Assembly: GCA_016841365.1 (NCBI GenBank)
Contig: JAENZI010000013.1
Span: forward strand, 1-64,000
Reading direction: 5' to 3'
From: Anaerolineaceae bacterium
Lineage (GTDB): Bacteria; Chloroflexota; Anaerolineae; Anaerolineales; Anaerolineaceae
Length of the DNA stretch: 64,000 bases
Position numbers and translations under genes: made by a program. The notes beneath the pieces are model-generated. The model made no database searches and had not been told where the DNA came from. It saw nothing but the letters and a program-made list of their open reading frames with translations. Shown one piece after another: positions 7,845 to 15,874 of this stretch; the stretch's first letter is position 1, and each line of letters begins with the position of its first letter.

Positions 7845-9212
7845 TTAGAGCCCTTTGTAGCTTTCCATCAATTTGAGGATGCGGGCGAAGTGTTTGGCAC
7901 TTTTGACATATAGATCCAGGCTGATGGACTCGTTCGGAGCATGCGCCCCGCTTTCTGAGTCTCCTGCACCCGAAGAGATGATCGGCACATCCAGGTAAGT
8001 CTTGAACATAAAATTCGGCCCCGATCCGCCGACCATCGGGATCACCCGTGCAGGTTTGTCATAGACATCCTTAGCAGCGTCCACCGCAATCTTCACAGCC
8101 GGGTGATCAGGATCGGTCTTCGCAGGCGGGTTACCGCCCAAGTCAACGATCTCAATATCATCAAACCCATGCGCATCCAGATGAGCACGCAGTTGTGCCA
8201 GTACCTTCTCCGGTGTTTGGTTCGGCACCAGCCTGAAATCCACTTTCGCCCGTGCTTCCGCCGGCAGCACCGTCTTTGAGCCCTCACCCTGGTAGCCTGA
8301 GGTCAACCCACAGATAGTGCAGGTCGGTTCGTAAACCCCTTCAATCGCCAGCTCAAGCTCGTGATTGATCCCCTTTAAAAAGTGATCGATCTCATATTTC
8401 TCTTTGTAAAACGCTATCATTTCCGGACCCTGGGCTAAGAGTTCTTTCTCACGCTCAGTGGGCGGAATCACATCCTCATAGAACCCGGGCAGCAAGATAT
8501 TCTCATCTTTATCCTTAAGGCTGGCAAGTGCCCACACCAGGCGCCAGGCGGCATTAGGGAAAATAGACCCGCCCGTCCCTGAATGGACATCCTGATTCGC
8601 AGTGCGTGCGCGCAGCTCTACGTAACAAATGCCCCGCATCCCCAGCATCTGGATGGGCTGATCCATGTGGTCCACACCGCCTACCTCCCACACGCAAACA
8701 TCACCTGCCAGCAGCTCTTGATGGGAGCGGACAAATGGTTCAAGGTTCACGCTGCCGATCTCCTCTTCGCCCTCAACAACAAATTTGACATTGCATGGCA
8801 GCTCACCTTCTGCATCCAACAGCGCATCAATGGCAAGCAGTCGACCGGCAAAATTGCCCTTGTTATCAGCCACACCGCGAGCATAGAGCCTGCCGTCGCG
8901 CAACGTAGGCTCAAAAGGCGGCGATTCCCAGAGATCCAATGGCTCTGGCGGTTGCACATCGTAATGGTCATATACCAGCAGGGTTTTATCCGTTCGGCCT
9001 TTACGCTCTCCAAAAACCACCGGTGAGCCGCCCGTGAGCAGAATTTGCGCCTCAAAGCCCCGTGCCCTAAGGCTATCAGCTACTAACACCGCGCATTCCT
9101 CAATCCCCAGATGCTGGGCTGCCACGCTGGGTTGCGCACATAAGCGTGAAAGTTCTTCTATACTTGAATCACGTTTTTCTTCAATCAATTGATCAATCTT
9201 CTGATATGCCAT
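7845..9212 (-). CDS. M20 family dipeptidase/peptidase
   Basis: 455 residues, the usual length for M20 (M20/M25/M40) dipeptidases. Motifs in order are V-Y-D-H83-Y-D85-V-Q-P-P (metal ligand H and catalytic D), A-R-G-V-A-D-N-K-G-N (bridging aspartate), E-G-E-E-E-I-G-S (catalytic glutamate and ligand), a lid/dimerisation domain in the middle (D-V-H-S-G-T-G-G), and the late G-A-H-A-P-N-E (last ligand). The set is complete. The enzyme is predicted to be cytoplasmic, cleaving dipeptides or N-acyl amino acids, and complements the M42 enzymes in peptide breakdown. A purine-rich stretch (GGGAAG) precedes the ATG closely. Confidence 0.93.
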   Translation of the reverse strand: MAYQKIDQLIEEKRDSSIEELSRLCAQPSVAAQHLGIEECAVLVADSLRARGFEAQILLTGGSPVVFGERKGRTDKTLLVYDHYDVQPPEPLDLWESPPFEPTLRDGRLYARGVADNKGNFAGRLLAIDALLDAEGELPCNVKFVVEGEEEIGSVNLEPFVRSHQELLAGDVCVWEVGGVDHMDQPIQMLGMRGICYVELRARTANQDVHSGTGGSIFPNAAWRLVWALASLKDKDENILLPGFYEDVIPPTEREKELLAQGPEMIAFYKEKYEIDHFLKGINHELELAIEGVYEPTCTICGLTSGYQGEGSKTVLPAEARAKVDFRLVPNQTPEKVLAQLRAHLDAHGFDDIEIVDLGGNPPAKTDPDHPAVKIAVDAAKDVYDKPARVIPMVGGSGPNFMFKTYLDVPIISSGAGDSESGAHAPNESISLDLYVKSAKHFARILKLMESYKGL

Positions 9213-9265
9213 GCTTCCCTCTCTCTATGTCCTGACCTAATTTGATTACCATTCCAGATTATCAA

Positions 9266-9895
9266 CTAAAATATTTTCTCCACAATCGACATCACCCATT
9301 CCCCTGCATAGGCAAACATCATCATCTTTAAGACCTTCCCAATCACGGAAAAGATCAAAAACTTCCAGACCGGCATTTTTAAGATGCCTGCCACAACCCC
9401 CGCCAGATCAAACAAGGGATTAGGGATAAAAGCCAGAACAAGGATGGTCACATCCCCATACTTCTCCATCCAGCGGACCACCCGCTCATATCGTTCAGAC
9501 CCCTCAACCACCGCCTGGCCGCTGAAGCCAGCTAAATAGCCCGAAAGCTCCCCGAGAGCGGCACCTGCCCCTGCAGCAATCGAAACCAGCAGCGGATTAA
9601 AGATCGCGCCCATAGCGGACGTAAATACCACACCGGGGACAGGGATAAGAATGGTGGCATTAGCCAGAATTGAAAATAAAAAAATGCCGGGATAGCCATA
9701 TCCCTGCAATTTTTGAATTTGGTCACGGTTGATGAGCAGGATCACTGTCAAGGCGATTACACCCAGCAGAATAATCACCCTGATGATGTTTAATGTCTTC
9801 TGTGAAAGCTTCTTCTTGGTTTCAGGCTCGCTGACTTCCGTAGATTCGGCGGCGTCAGAGCTGGTTTCGTTGAGATTCAACGGACAATTCTCCAT
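9266..9895 (-). CDS. VTT/DedA-like membrane protein
   Basis: 209 residues. After a polar, acidic, Lys-rich N-terminus (about 35 residues) come a first helix, then the VTT-domain features: P-V-P-G-V-V-F-T-S-A-M-G-A, a G-A-G-A-A-L-G-E-L-S-G-Y-L re-entrant region, and F-I-P-N-P-L-F-D-L-A-G in the second half. DedA and VTT proteins include undecaprenyl-phosphate flippases (UptA type) and phospholipid scramblases. The ATG at 9895 lies inside the end of the uridine kinase gene (41-base overlap), with GAGG nine bases upstream, so the two are likely one operon. The N-terminal F-P-N region resembles the YqaA/TVP38 branch; the exact substrate is not readable. Confidence 0.82.
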   Translation of the reverse strand: MENCPLNLNETSSDAAESTEVSEPETKKKLSQKTLNIIRVIILLGVIALTVILLINRDQIQKLQGYGYPGIFLFSILANATILIPVPGVVFTSAMGAIFNPLLVSIAAGAGAALGELSGYLAGFSGQAVVEGSERYERVVRWMEKYGDVTILVLAFIPNPLFDLAGVVAGILKMPVWKFLIFSVIGKVLKMMMFAYAGEWVMSIVEKIF

Positions 9896-10526
9896 TCAAT
9901 AACGCCTCTAACCGTGCAATCACCATATCCAGGGCAACGGTATTGAACCCCCCCTCCGGCACGATAACATCAGCATAACGCTTGGATGATTCCACAAATT
10001 CTAAATGCATCGGGCGGACCGTTTTAAGATATTGTCCAATCACTGATTCCACCGTGCGCCCGCGGTCTTCGATGTCGCGCTCAAGGCGGCGGATGAAGCG
10101 GATATCCGCATCGGTATCCACATAAATTTTCATCGTAAACAGCTCTCGCAGTTGTTTTTCGACGAAGATTAAAATGCCCTCAACCAAAATCACAGGCTTT
10201 GGCCGAACCAAAACCGTTTCAGCTTTACGATTGTGAATTGTAAAATCATACACCGGACGCTCAACAGAATGCCCCGCCTTCAACTGCTCGATATGTGCAA
10301 TCAACAGTTCGGTCTCCAGAGAATCAGGATGGTCATAATTAACCTTGACCCGCTCTTCTAAGGGCAGTTGTTTTTGATCCCGGTAATAGGCATCATGCGG
10401 GAGAAAGGCGATCTTATCCCGGCCGACCCGGTCGAGAATAAAACCTGCTAACGTCGTCTTGCCGGACCCCGTCCCGCCGGCAATTCCGACCACCATTGTT
10501 TGATCTGTGTGTTTATTGTGGCTCAT
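9855..10526 (-). CDS. udk: Uridine kinase
   Basis: 223 residues. It phosphorylates uridine and cytidine in pyrimidine salvage. The P-loop G-I-A-G-G-T-G-S-G-K-T-T spans about residues 14-25; H-D-A-Y-Y and Y-D-H-P-D-S form the nucleoside site; P-V-Y-D-F and E-G-I-L-I-F (Walker B region) follow. R-R-L-E-R-D-I-E-D-R-G-R is the lid. It matches the family in length and order. No ribosome site precedes the ATG; instead a perfect TATAAT lies six bases upstream, which suggests a leaderless mRNA. The DedA/VTT gene overlaps its 3' end. It is divergent from folD across 62 bases. Confidence 0.96.
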   Translation of the reverse strand: MSHNKHTDQTMVVGIAGGTGSGKTTLAGFILDRVGRDKIAFLPHDAYYRDQKQLPLEERVKVNYDHPDSLETELLIAHIEQLKAGHSVERPVYDFTIHNRKAETVLVRPKPVILVEGILIFVEKQLRELFTMKIYVDTDADIRFIRRLERDIEDRGRTVESVIGQYLKTVRPMHLEFVESSKRYADVIVPEGGFNTVALDMVIARLEALLNGELSVESQRNQL

Positions 10527-10532
10527 ACTGAA

Positions 10533-10538
10533 ATTATA
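10533..10538 (-). promoter_or_regulatory. Predicted -10 box of udk, leaderless arrangement
   Basis: Minus-strand TATAAT separated from the udk ATG by exactly six bases, so the expected transcription start falls on or next to the start codon. No Shine-Dalgarno sequence is present. The -35 region has no clear consensus. Confidence 0.55.
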
Positions 10539-10552
10539 ACCGCTGATTCAGG

Positions 10553-10558
10553 TATAAT
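10553..10558 (+). promoter_or_regulatory. Predicted -10 box of folD
   Basis: TATAAT 30 bases upstream of the folD ATG; the transcript would start near 10565 and include the AAGGAG ribosome site. No good -35 match is present at 16-18 bases. Confidence 0.5.
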
Positions 10559-10588
10559 CTTTTAAAACAATGGAATTAAGGAGAAACC

Positions 10589-11479
10589 ATGCCAGCACAA
10601 TTAATCGATGGAAAAGCCATTGCAGAATCCTTACGCGAAGAAGTCAAGCAAAAAGTCAGCGAACGGGTTGCCAAGGGGTTGGCCACGCCCGGCTTGGCAA
10701 CGGTGATCATCGGCGACAACCCTGCCTCAAAAGTTTATGTTCGGATGAAACAAAAAGCCTGTCAGGATGCAGGTATTTATTCGGTCGGGCACGAATTGCC
10801 AGGCGATGCCTCTCAAGAAGAAGTTGAGACCCTGATCCGCAAGCTGAACAATGACCCCAAAATTCACGGCATCCTGGTGCAACTGCCCCTGCCTGCCGGC
10901 CTGAATGAAGAGCAGGTGCTCAACTCGATCAGTCTACAAAAGGATGTGGACGGCTTCCACCCGATCAACATCGGGCGATTAGCCCAAAAAGGGCGTGAAC
11001 CGCTGTTCATTCCCGCCACCCCCTCCGGTGTGATCTATTTGCTCGAGCAAAGCGGCGCGCAGCTCGAAGGCGCGAACGCTGTTGTTTTAGGGCGATCGAA
11101 TATCGTCGGTATGCCGGTCAGCATGCTGCTGGTTCACGCCAACGCCACCGTCACCATCTGCCATTCTCGTACCAAGGACATCCCTGCAATCACACGCGAA
11201 GCGGACATCCTCGTTGCCGCAGTCGGTATACCGGAATATGTGCGCGGCGACTGGATCAAACCCGGTGCCACGGTGATTGATGTCGGCGTCAACCGTGTGG
11301 AAGATGCCAGCGCAAAACGCGGCTATCGCCTGGTCGGTGATGTTGCCTTTGATGAAGCCGTTGAGGTTGCCCGGGCAATTACCCCAGTGCCGGGCGGCGT
11401 CGGCCCCATGACCATCGCCATGCTCTTGCGCAACACGTTGCGTGCCGCCCGTCTGGCGGATGGGAATGATGTAGGATAA
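10589..11479 (+). CDS. folD: Bifunctional methylene-THF dehydrogenase / methenyl-THF cyclohydrolase
   Basis: 296 residues. FolD interconverts 5,10-methylene-, methenyl- and 10-formyl-tetrahydrofolate. Visible are Y50-V-x-x-K54, the catalytic Tyr/Lys pair at the same positions as in E. coli; V-Q-L-P-L-P; D-V-D-G-F-H; the NAD(P) site G-R-S-N-I-V-G-M-P; and the family end P-V-P-G-G-V-G-P-M-T. The usual P-C-T-P motif reads P-A-T-P here. An AAGGAG is well placed before the ATG. It is a single-gene unit with its own promoter and a strong terminator, and it supplies one-carbon units for purine and methionine synthesis. Confidence 0.97.
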   Translation: MPAQLIDGKAIAESLREEVKQKVSERVAKGLATPGLATVIIGDNPASKVYVRMKQKACQDAGIYSVGHELPGDASQEEVETLIRKLNNDPKIHGILVQLPLPAGLNEEQVLNSISLQKDVDGFHPINIGRLAQKGREPLFIPATPSGVIYLLEQSGAQLEGANAVVLGRSNIVGMPVSMLLVHANATVTICHSRTKDIPAITREADILVAAVGIPEYVRGDWIKPGATVIDVGVNRVEDASAKRGYRLVGDVAFDEAVEVARAITPVPGGVGPMTIAMLLRNTLRAARLADGNDVG

Positions 11480-11505
11480 ATTTTTCTGAGATTGGAATAT
11501 ATTTT

Positions 11506-11540
11506 GGGCGGGTTCGATATCGGAACCCGCCCTACTTTTT
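11506..11540 (+). terminator. Rho-independent terminator of folD
   Basis: Arms 11506-11515 and 11523-11532 form a perfect 10-bp GC-rich stem with a 7-base loop, followed by TACTTTTT. It is 26 bases after the folD stop and also lies between convergent folD and dtd. Confidence 0.88.
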
Positions 11541-11581
11541 AAATTGATCGCGTTTGAGGGTTTAATTTTCGAATTGCCTAA

Positions 11582-12019
11582 CTAAAAGTCCATGATGATT
11601 GTGACCGGTCCGTCATTAACTAGCGCCACATCCATATGTGCGCCGAAAATACCGGTCTGGGTGGGCACACCCCGCTCGCGCAGCATTTGGGCAAAGGTTT
11701 CCACCAAGGGCTCAGCCAGATCAGGTTTGGCAGCATAGTTGAACGATGGCCGCCGCCCTTTATTGGTATCGGCGAACAGCGTAAATTGAGAGACAACAAT
11801 CGCTGACCCTTTCACATCAAGCAGTGAAAGGTTCATTTTTTCATCTGCGTCCTCAAAGATGCGCAGGTGGGCAATTTTATCCGCTAATTGCTCGGCGTTC
11901 TCATCTGTATCCTGTGGCGCAATCCCAAGTAAGATCACCAACCCCAAACCAATTTCCGCCACGATCTTTCCATCAACCGTCACCGACCCCTGTCTCACAC
12001 GCTGTAAAACCGCTCTCAT
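11582..12019 (-). CDS. dtd: D-aminoacyl-tRNA deacylase
   Basis: 145 residues, the standard length. It hydrolyses D-amino acids mischarged on tRNA. The two signature motifs are intact: S77-Q78-F79-T80-L-F-A and, near the C-terminus, N-D-G-P-V-T-I, which build the cross-dimer active site with its Gly-cisPro element. AAAGGA lies upstream of the ATG, and a minus-strand TATAAT at about 12064-12069 could be its promoter, overlapping the region upstream of the divergent RNase D-like gene. Confidence 0.96.
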   Translation of the reverse strand: MRAVLQRVRQGSVTVDGKIVAEIGLGLVILLGIAPQDTDENAEQLADKIAHLRIFEDADEKMNLSLLDVKGSAIVVSQFTLFADTNKGRRPSFNYAAKPDLAEPLVETFAQMLRERGVPTQTGIFGAHMDVALVNDGPVTIIMDF

Positions 12020-12105
12020 ACCAAAATCCTTTAAATATTCTAATAATTGATATCTGACTATCTATTATACCTATGACCGCACTCAACAACCCTTTGCGTA
12101 TGCGC

Positions 12106-12111
12106 TATAAT
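12106..12111 (+). promoter_or_regulatory. Predicted -10 box of the RNase D-like gene, leaderless arrangement
   Basis: TATAAT separated from the ATG at 12118 by six bases. TCAACA at 12083-12088 (four of six matches to TTGACA) lies 17 bases upstream, giving a full promoter. No ribosome-binding site precedes this ATG. Confidence 0.6.
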
Positions 12112-12117
12112 CAAATT

Positions 12118-13266
12118 ATGATCGCAGACTTAGAACAAACCGAACTGGTCTGGGTAGACCAGCCACAAAAACTAAAAGAAATTGCCGATGAACTTCTCAA
12201 ACAGGACATCCTCGCTGTAGATACGGAATCAAACAGCCTGTATGCCTACCAGGAGCAAGTGTGCCTGATCCAGTTCTCAACACGGGAAAAAGACTATTTG
12301 GTCGACGCGCTGGTTTTACCCGATCTTTCCCCTTTGGCGCCGATATTCAAATCAGAAGACATCCTCAAAGTTTTCCACGCGGCCGAATATGACCTGATCT
12401 GCCTGTTTCGAGATTATGGCTTCAGGTTTAACTTCCTGTTCGACACAATGATCGCCGCCCGCACGCTGGGTTACCAGCAAATCGGCTTAGGATCCCTGTT
12501 GAAACAATTCTTTGGGATTGAGGTCAAGAAGAAATATCAGCGGGCGAATTGGGGCAAGCGGCCGATCAAGGAAGAAATGCTGGCATATGCCCGGTTAGAC
12601 AGCCACTATCTGATCCAATTACAGCAGCACTTGCGCAAGGAGTTAGAAAGTTCCGGGCGCTGGGATCTCGCTCTGGAAGATTTCAGACGGCTGACCCAGG
12701 GCGTAGAAGACACCACCAGTTCCAGTGAAGACGATTTCTGGAAGCTTCAAGGTGCGCGGGACCTGAACCCCAGACAAGCAGCCGTGCTGAAATCGGTATA
12801 TGAATTCAGAGAAGCCACAGCCAAGGCACAGAATCGGCCAACATTCAAAGTGCTCAGCCATCAAGTGCTGGTTGATATTGCCAGCACCTGCCCTGAAACA
12901 CAATCCGAGCTATCGAAAGTCCCATCGCTCAACAAGCGTTTGGCAAACCGCTATGGCAAAGGACTGATCGATGCCGTTCTTGCCGGCAAGCAAGCCCCGC
13001 CCGAATATCCACCGCATTATGAAAGACCCGAAAACGGCATTTTAAACCGGATAGACACACTGCGTGAATGGCGCAAATACACCGGGCAAGACCTGGGGGT
13101 GCCGTCTGACGTCATCCTGCCGCGCGATGTGCTCAACCGGATTGCCTGGGCAAGCCCGAACTCAATTAAAGCGCTCAAAGAACAAATGCAGGATGTCCCA
13201 CATCGCTTCGACCGCTTTGGCCATGAAATCATTAAAATCATCAACAACGGGAGTAAACCATCTTGA
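12118..13266 (+). CDS. rnd: RNase D-like 3'-5' exoribonuclease with HRDC domain
   Basis: 382 residues. The N-terminal DEDDy exonuclease domain shows Exo I (A-V-D-T-E-S-N), Exo II (F-H-A-A-E-Y-D-L) and Exo III (Y-A-R-L-D-S-H-Y, with the Tyr and Asp of the DEDDy type). The C-terminal part (about 210-375) carries HRDC-like helices (L-N-P-R-Q-A-A-V-L at its start). The enzyme trims 3' ends of tRNA precursors and other structured RNAs. I chose the ATG at 12118 over one at 12073 because the domain starts normally from there and the perfect TATAAT six bases upstream fits a leaderless start. Its stop overlaps the TTG start of the downstream beta-CASP RNase (TTGA), so the two RNA-processing enzymes are coupled. 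Confidence 0.9.
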   Translation: MIADLEQTELVWVDQPQKLKEIADELLKQDILAVDTESNSLYAYQEQVCLIQFSTREKDYLVDALVLPDLSPLAPIFKSEDILKVFHAAEYDLICLFRDYGFRFNFLFDTMIAARTLGYQQIGLGSLLKQFFGIEVKKKYQRANWGKRPIKEEMLAYARLDSHYLIQLQQHLRKELESSGRWDLALEDFRRLTQGVEDTTSSSEDDFWKLQGARDLNPRQAAVLKSVYEFREATAKAQNRPTFKVLSHQVLVDIASTCPETQSELSKVPSLNKRLANRYGKGLIDAVLAGKQAPPEYPPHYERPENGILNRIDTLREWRKYTGQDLGVPSDVILPRDVLNRIAWASPNSIKALKEQMQDVPHRFDRFGHEIIKIINNGSKPS

Positions 13267-14666
13267 AATTAACCGTTTATGGTGCAGCACAAACCGTCAC
13301 TGGCTCAAAACATCTGATCGAGATCAACGGAAAACGGCTTTTGCTGGATTGCGGGTTATTTCAGGGCAGACGTGAGAAAACCTACGAATATAACCTCAAT
13401 TTTGACTTTGACCCAGCCAGCATTGATGCGGTAATCCTTTCCCATGCTCACATTGATCACAGCGGGAACCTGCCCAACCTGGTAAAAAGCGGTTTCAATG
13501 GTCCGATCTATGCGACCGATGCCACCCGCGATCTGGCAGATATCATGCTCAAAGATTCCGGACATATTCATGAGTATGATGTCAAATATCTCAATGAAAA
13601 ACGCAAAAGAAAAGGTCAACCGCCTGTAGAACCCCTCTATACCATCAGGGATGCGGTCAACACCATGCCGCACTTCAGGCAGGTTGCTTACAATCAAAGC
13701 TTTAACCCTGTTAAAGGCGTCACCGCCCGATTTATTGAAGCAGGCCATATTCTCGGCTCAGCAGCAATATTGCTTGATCTTCAAGAAAATGGGAAGAAAA
13801 GCAGGTTCTGGTTCTCCGGGGATATCGGCCGTCCCGATAAACCCCTGCTGCGCGATCCTGTTCTGCCTGGTGGGTTCAATGTGGACACGCTGTTAATGGA
13901 ATGCACCTATGGCGACCGTCCCCACGACGATATCAGCAAAGCATTTGATGAATTTGTCGATGTTGTCAACCGCACCATCCGGCGCGGCGGCAAGGTCATT
14001 ATCCCGGCTTTCTCTGTAGGACGCACCCAGACCCTGGTTTACATCCTGAATGAAGCCATCTCAGCCGGCAGAATACCCAAGATCCCCGTTTTCGTAGACA
14101 GCCCCCTGGCGGTGGCAGCCTCTGATGTCTATCGCCGCCACCCGGAATGTTTTGATCAGGAAACGTGGGACATGATCTCTACCTACCGCCACCCCGCGCT
14201 TGATTTTGATTCACTCACTTACACCCACTCTGTTGAAGAATCGAAAGCCCTCAACGACCGGCATGACCCGATGGTGATCATCAGCGCTTCAGGCATGGTA
14301 GAAGCCGGCCGCGTTCTGCATCATGTGAAAAACAATATCAACGATGAACACAACACGATCCTGATCGTCTCATGGCAGGCGCCTCACACGCTGGGCAGAC
14401 GATTGGCAGACCGCGAGCGCGAGGTGCGCATCTTTGGCGAATCCTATTACCGCCGCGCCCAGGTTGAAACGATTAACGGCTTATCTGCCCACGCCGGGCA
14501 GGGATTGCTGACAAAATACGCCGCCTCTGTCGCAGGTGAAGCGAAACAAATCATCCTTGTGCATGGCGAAGAAAAAGCAGCGGAAACATTACAGGAAAAA
14601 CTGCTTCCCATCAAGGATATGCCCCCGGTTCACTTCCCGGAGCGTGAAACTTCTTTCGAGCTTTAA
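13263..14666 (+). CDS. Metallo-beta-lactamase / beta-CASP ribonuclease (CPSF73/YSH1-like)
   Basis: 467 residues. Motif 2, S-H-A-H-I-D-H-S-G, is the zinc-binding core; E-A-G-H-I-L-G-S-A is motif 3 and F-S-G-D-I-G motif 4. The beta-CASP motifs follow: E-C-T-Y-G (A), P-A-F-S-V-G-R-T-Q and V-D-S-P-L-A, S-A-S-G-M-V-E-A-G-R, and the late S-A-H-A-G (C). This places it with RNA-processing endo/exonucleases, not beta-lactamases. The start is TTG at 13263, overlapping the previous stop by four bases, with GGGAG about eight bases upstream. Predicted role: cytoplasmic RNA maturation or decay with the RNase D-like partner. Confidence 0.9.
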   Translation: MKLTVYGAAQTVTGSKHLIEINGKRLLLDCGLFQGRREKTYEYNLNFDFDPASIDAVILSHAHIDHSGNLPNLVKSGFNGPIYATDATRDLADIMLKDSGHIHEYDVKYLNEKRKRKGQPPVEPLYTIRDAVNTMPHFRQVAYNQSFNPVKGVTARFIEAGHILGSAAILLDLQENGKKSRFWFSGDIGRPDKPLLRDPVLPGGFNVDTLLMECTYGDRPHDDISKAFDEFVDVVNRTIRRGGKVIIPAFSVGRTQTLVYILNEAISAGRIPKIPVFVDSPLAVAASDVYRRHPECFDQETWDMISTYRHPALDFDSLTYTHSVEESKALNDRHDPMVIISASGMVEAGRVLHHVKNNINDEHNTILIVSWQAPHTLGRRLADREREVRIFGESYYRRAQVETINGLSAHAGQGLLTKYAASVAGEAKQIILVHGEEKAAETLQEKLLPIKDMPPVHFPERETSFEL

Positions 14667-14672
14667 CCCTGC

Positions 14673-14701
14673 TTAACCCGCTGATTAATTTCGAGTATAA
14701 T
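14673..14701 (+). promoter_or_regulatory. Promoter of tRNA-Ser(CGA)
   Basis: TTAACC (14673-14678), 17-base spacer and a perfect TATAAT (14696-14701). The expected transcript start is about 7 bases before the tRNA. Confidence 0.65.
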
Positions 14702-14715
14702 GGATGCCTGCAAGT

Positions 14716-14803
14716 GGAGAGGTGCCGGAGTGGACGATCGGGGCGGTCTCGAAAACCGTTGTAGCCCTTGGGGCTACCGAGGGTTCGAATCCCTCCCTCT
14801 CCG
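14716..14803 (+). tRNA. tRNA-Ser (anticodon CGA)
   Basis: An 88-base class II tRNA. The acceptor arms GGAGAGG and CCTCTCC pair perfectly with discriminator G. The anticodon loop C-T-CGA-A-A reads UCG codons. A long variable arm (GTAGCCC/GGGCTAC) and the GGTTCGAAT T-arm are present. The 3' CCA is not encoded. Confidence 0.97.
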
Positions 14804-14858
14804 CCTTGTTTTTCACTAAATGGTCTGATTAAGTTCCCACTTTTTACAAAATTCGTCG

Positions 14859-15779
14859 TTATGCGCGCGGTGTGATCACACGTAATACACCCTTTGCCAA
14901 ATTGATCCGGACCGGTGTTTTACCTTTTATATCGCCATCAGCCTGATAGGACATAGCATTCTCCGTTGAGATGCGGACACTTTCCTTAACCTGCCAATAG
15001 TGTATGTGCGGTGCTTTTCGGGGTTTCCCGGCGATGCGATAAAAAATTATCTGCAGGATATCCACCAGCGTTTTCGAGCGGATGGCATACAGATCTAAAA
15101 TCCCATCATCCCCTTTAATATCTGCATCGAATTCCTGGTCAATGATCCCAACATGACTGGTATTGAACACGGCAACTTCTGCCGCCAAGACGCGATGGGT
15201 TTGCCCATCGACCTCAAGTTCGACCCAAACCGGCTCCAACCCGATCCACTTCTTGATGATAGCAACAAGATAAGCCAGCCAGCCTAAACGATCCTTTTGA
15301 TCGCGGCTGACATCTTCAAAGGAGGAAGACAGGATCCCCAAACTGACCTCTAACAGGTAATATCGCCCCTCACATTCAACCGCATCCATCGTTTTTGTCG
15401 CAGTTCCGCTCAGAATGACCTCAAGCGCATCCGCCATATCGTTGGGGATGTCCATTTCGCCTGCAAACGCGTTGGCTGTACCCCCGGGTAAAATGCCAAA
15501 AGGAATTTTTGTGCCGGCGACGCCGTCCGCCACACCCGATATCGTGCCATCCCCGCCGCAGGCGACCACCAGGTCATAATCCTTTTCGAGCGCGTCCTGA
15601 ACGACCTGCTTCAAATCCTCCTCCCCCGTGGTTTCATATAAATCATAGGTCCAGCGACCCGCCGATTTTGCCTCAGAGAATAACCGCTTGGTCTCTTCAG
15701 GGTCGCCCTGCCCCGCAACCGGGTTCAAAACCACAAAGGCGTGCATATCTTTGTCAGAATGATTGTGTTGCGTGTTCAT
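14859..15779 (-). CDS. Diacylglycerol kinase-like lipid kinase (YegS/DagK/LCB5 family)
   Basis: 306 residues. The N-terminal catalytic domain has V-L-N-P-V-A-G-Q-G at its start and the nucleotide-binding C-G-G-D-G-T-I-S, followed by G-I-L-P-G-G-T-A-N-A-F-A. The C-terminal beta-sandwich has D-D-G-I-L-D-L (metal-linked) and Y-Q-A-D-G-D. These are family hallmarks; members phosphorylate diacylglycerol or other lipid alcohols at the membrane. A good GGAGGA precedes the ATG. Which lipid is used, and whether the role is turnover of phosphatidylglycerol-derived diacylglycerol, cannot be read from sequence. Confidence 0.9.
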   Translation of the reverse strand: MNTQHNHSDKDMHAFVVLNPVAGQGDPEETKRLFSEAKSAGRWTYDLYETTGEEDLKQVVQDALEKDYDLVVACGGDGTISGVADGVAGTKIPFGILPGGTANAFAGEMDIPNDMADALEVILSGTATKTMDAVECEGRYYLLEVSLGILSSSFEDVSRDQKDRLGWLAYLVAIIKKWIGLEPVWVELEVDGQTHRVLAAEVAVFNTSHVGIIDQEFDADIKGDDGILDLYAIRSKTLVDILQIIFYRIAGKPRKAPHIHYWQVKESVRISTENAMSYQADGDIKGKTPVRINLAKGVLRVITPRA

Positions 15780-15874
15780 TCAACATCCTCCTATGAATTA
15801 TTTTGGGGTATACATCCTGTTACAAAACCCACAGCCAATATCCTGATTTGGTTTACACAGATAATCACCAAAAA

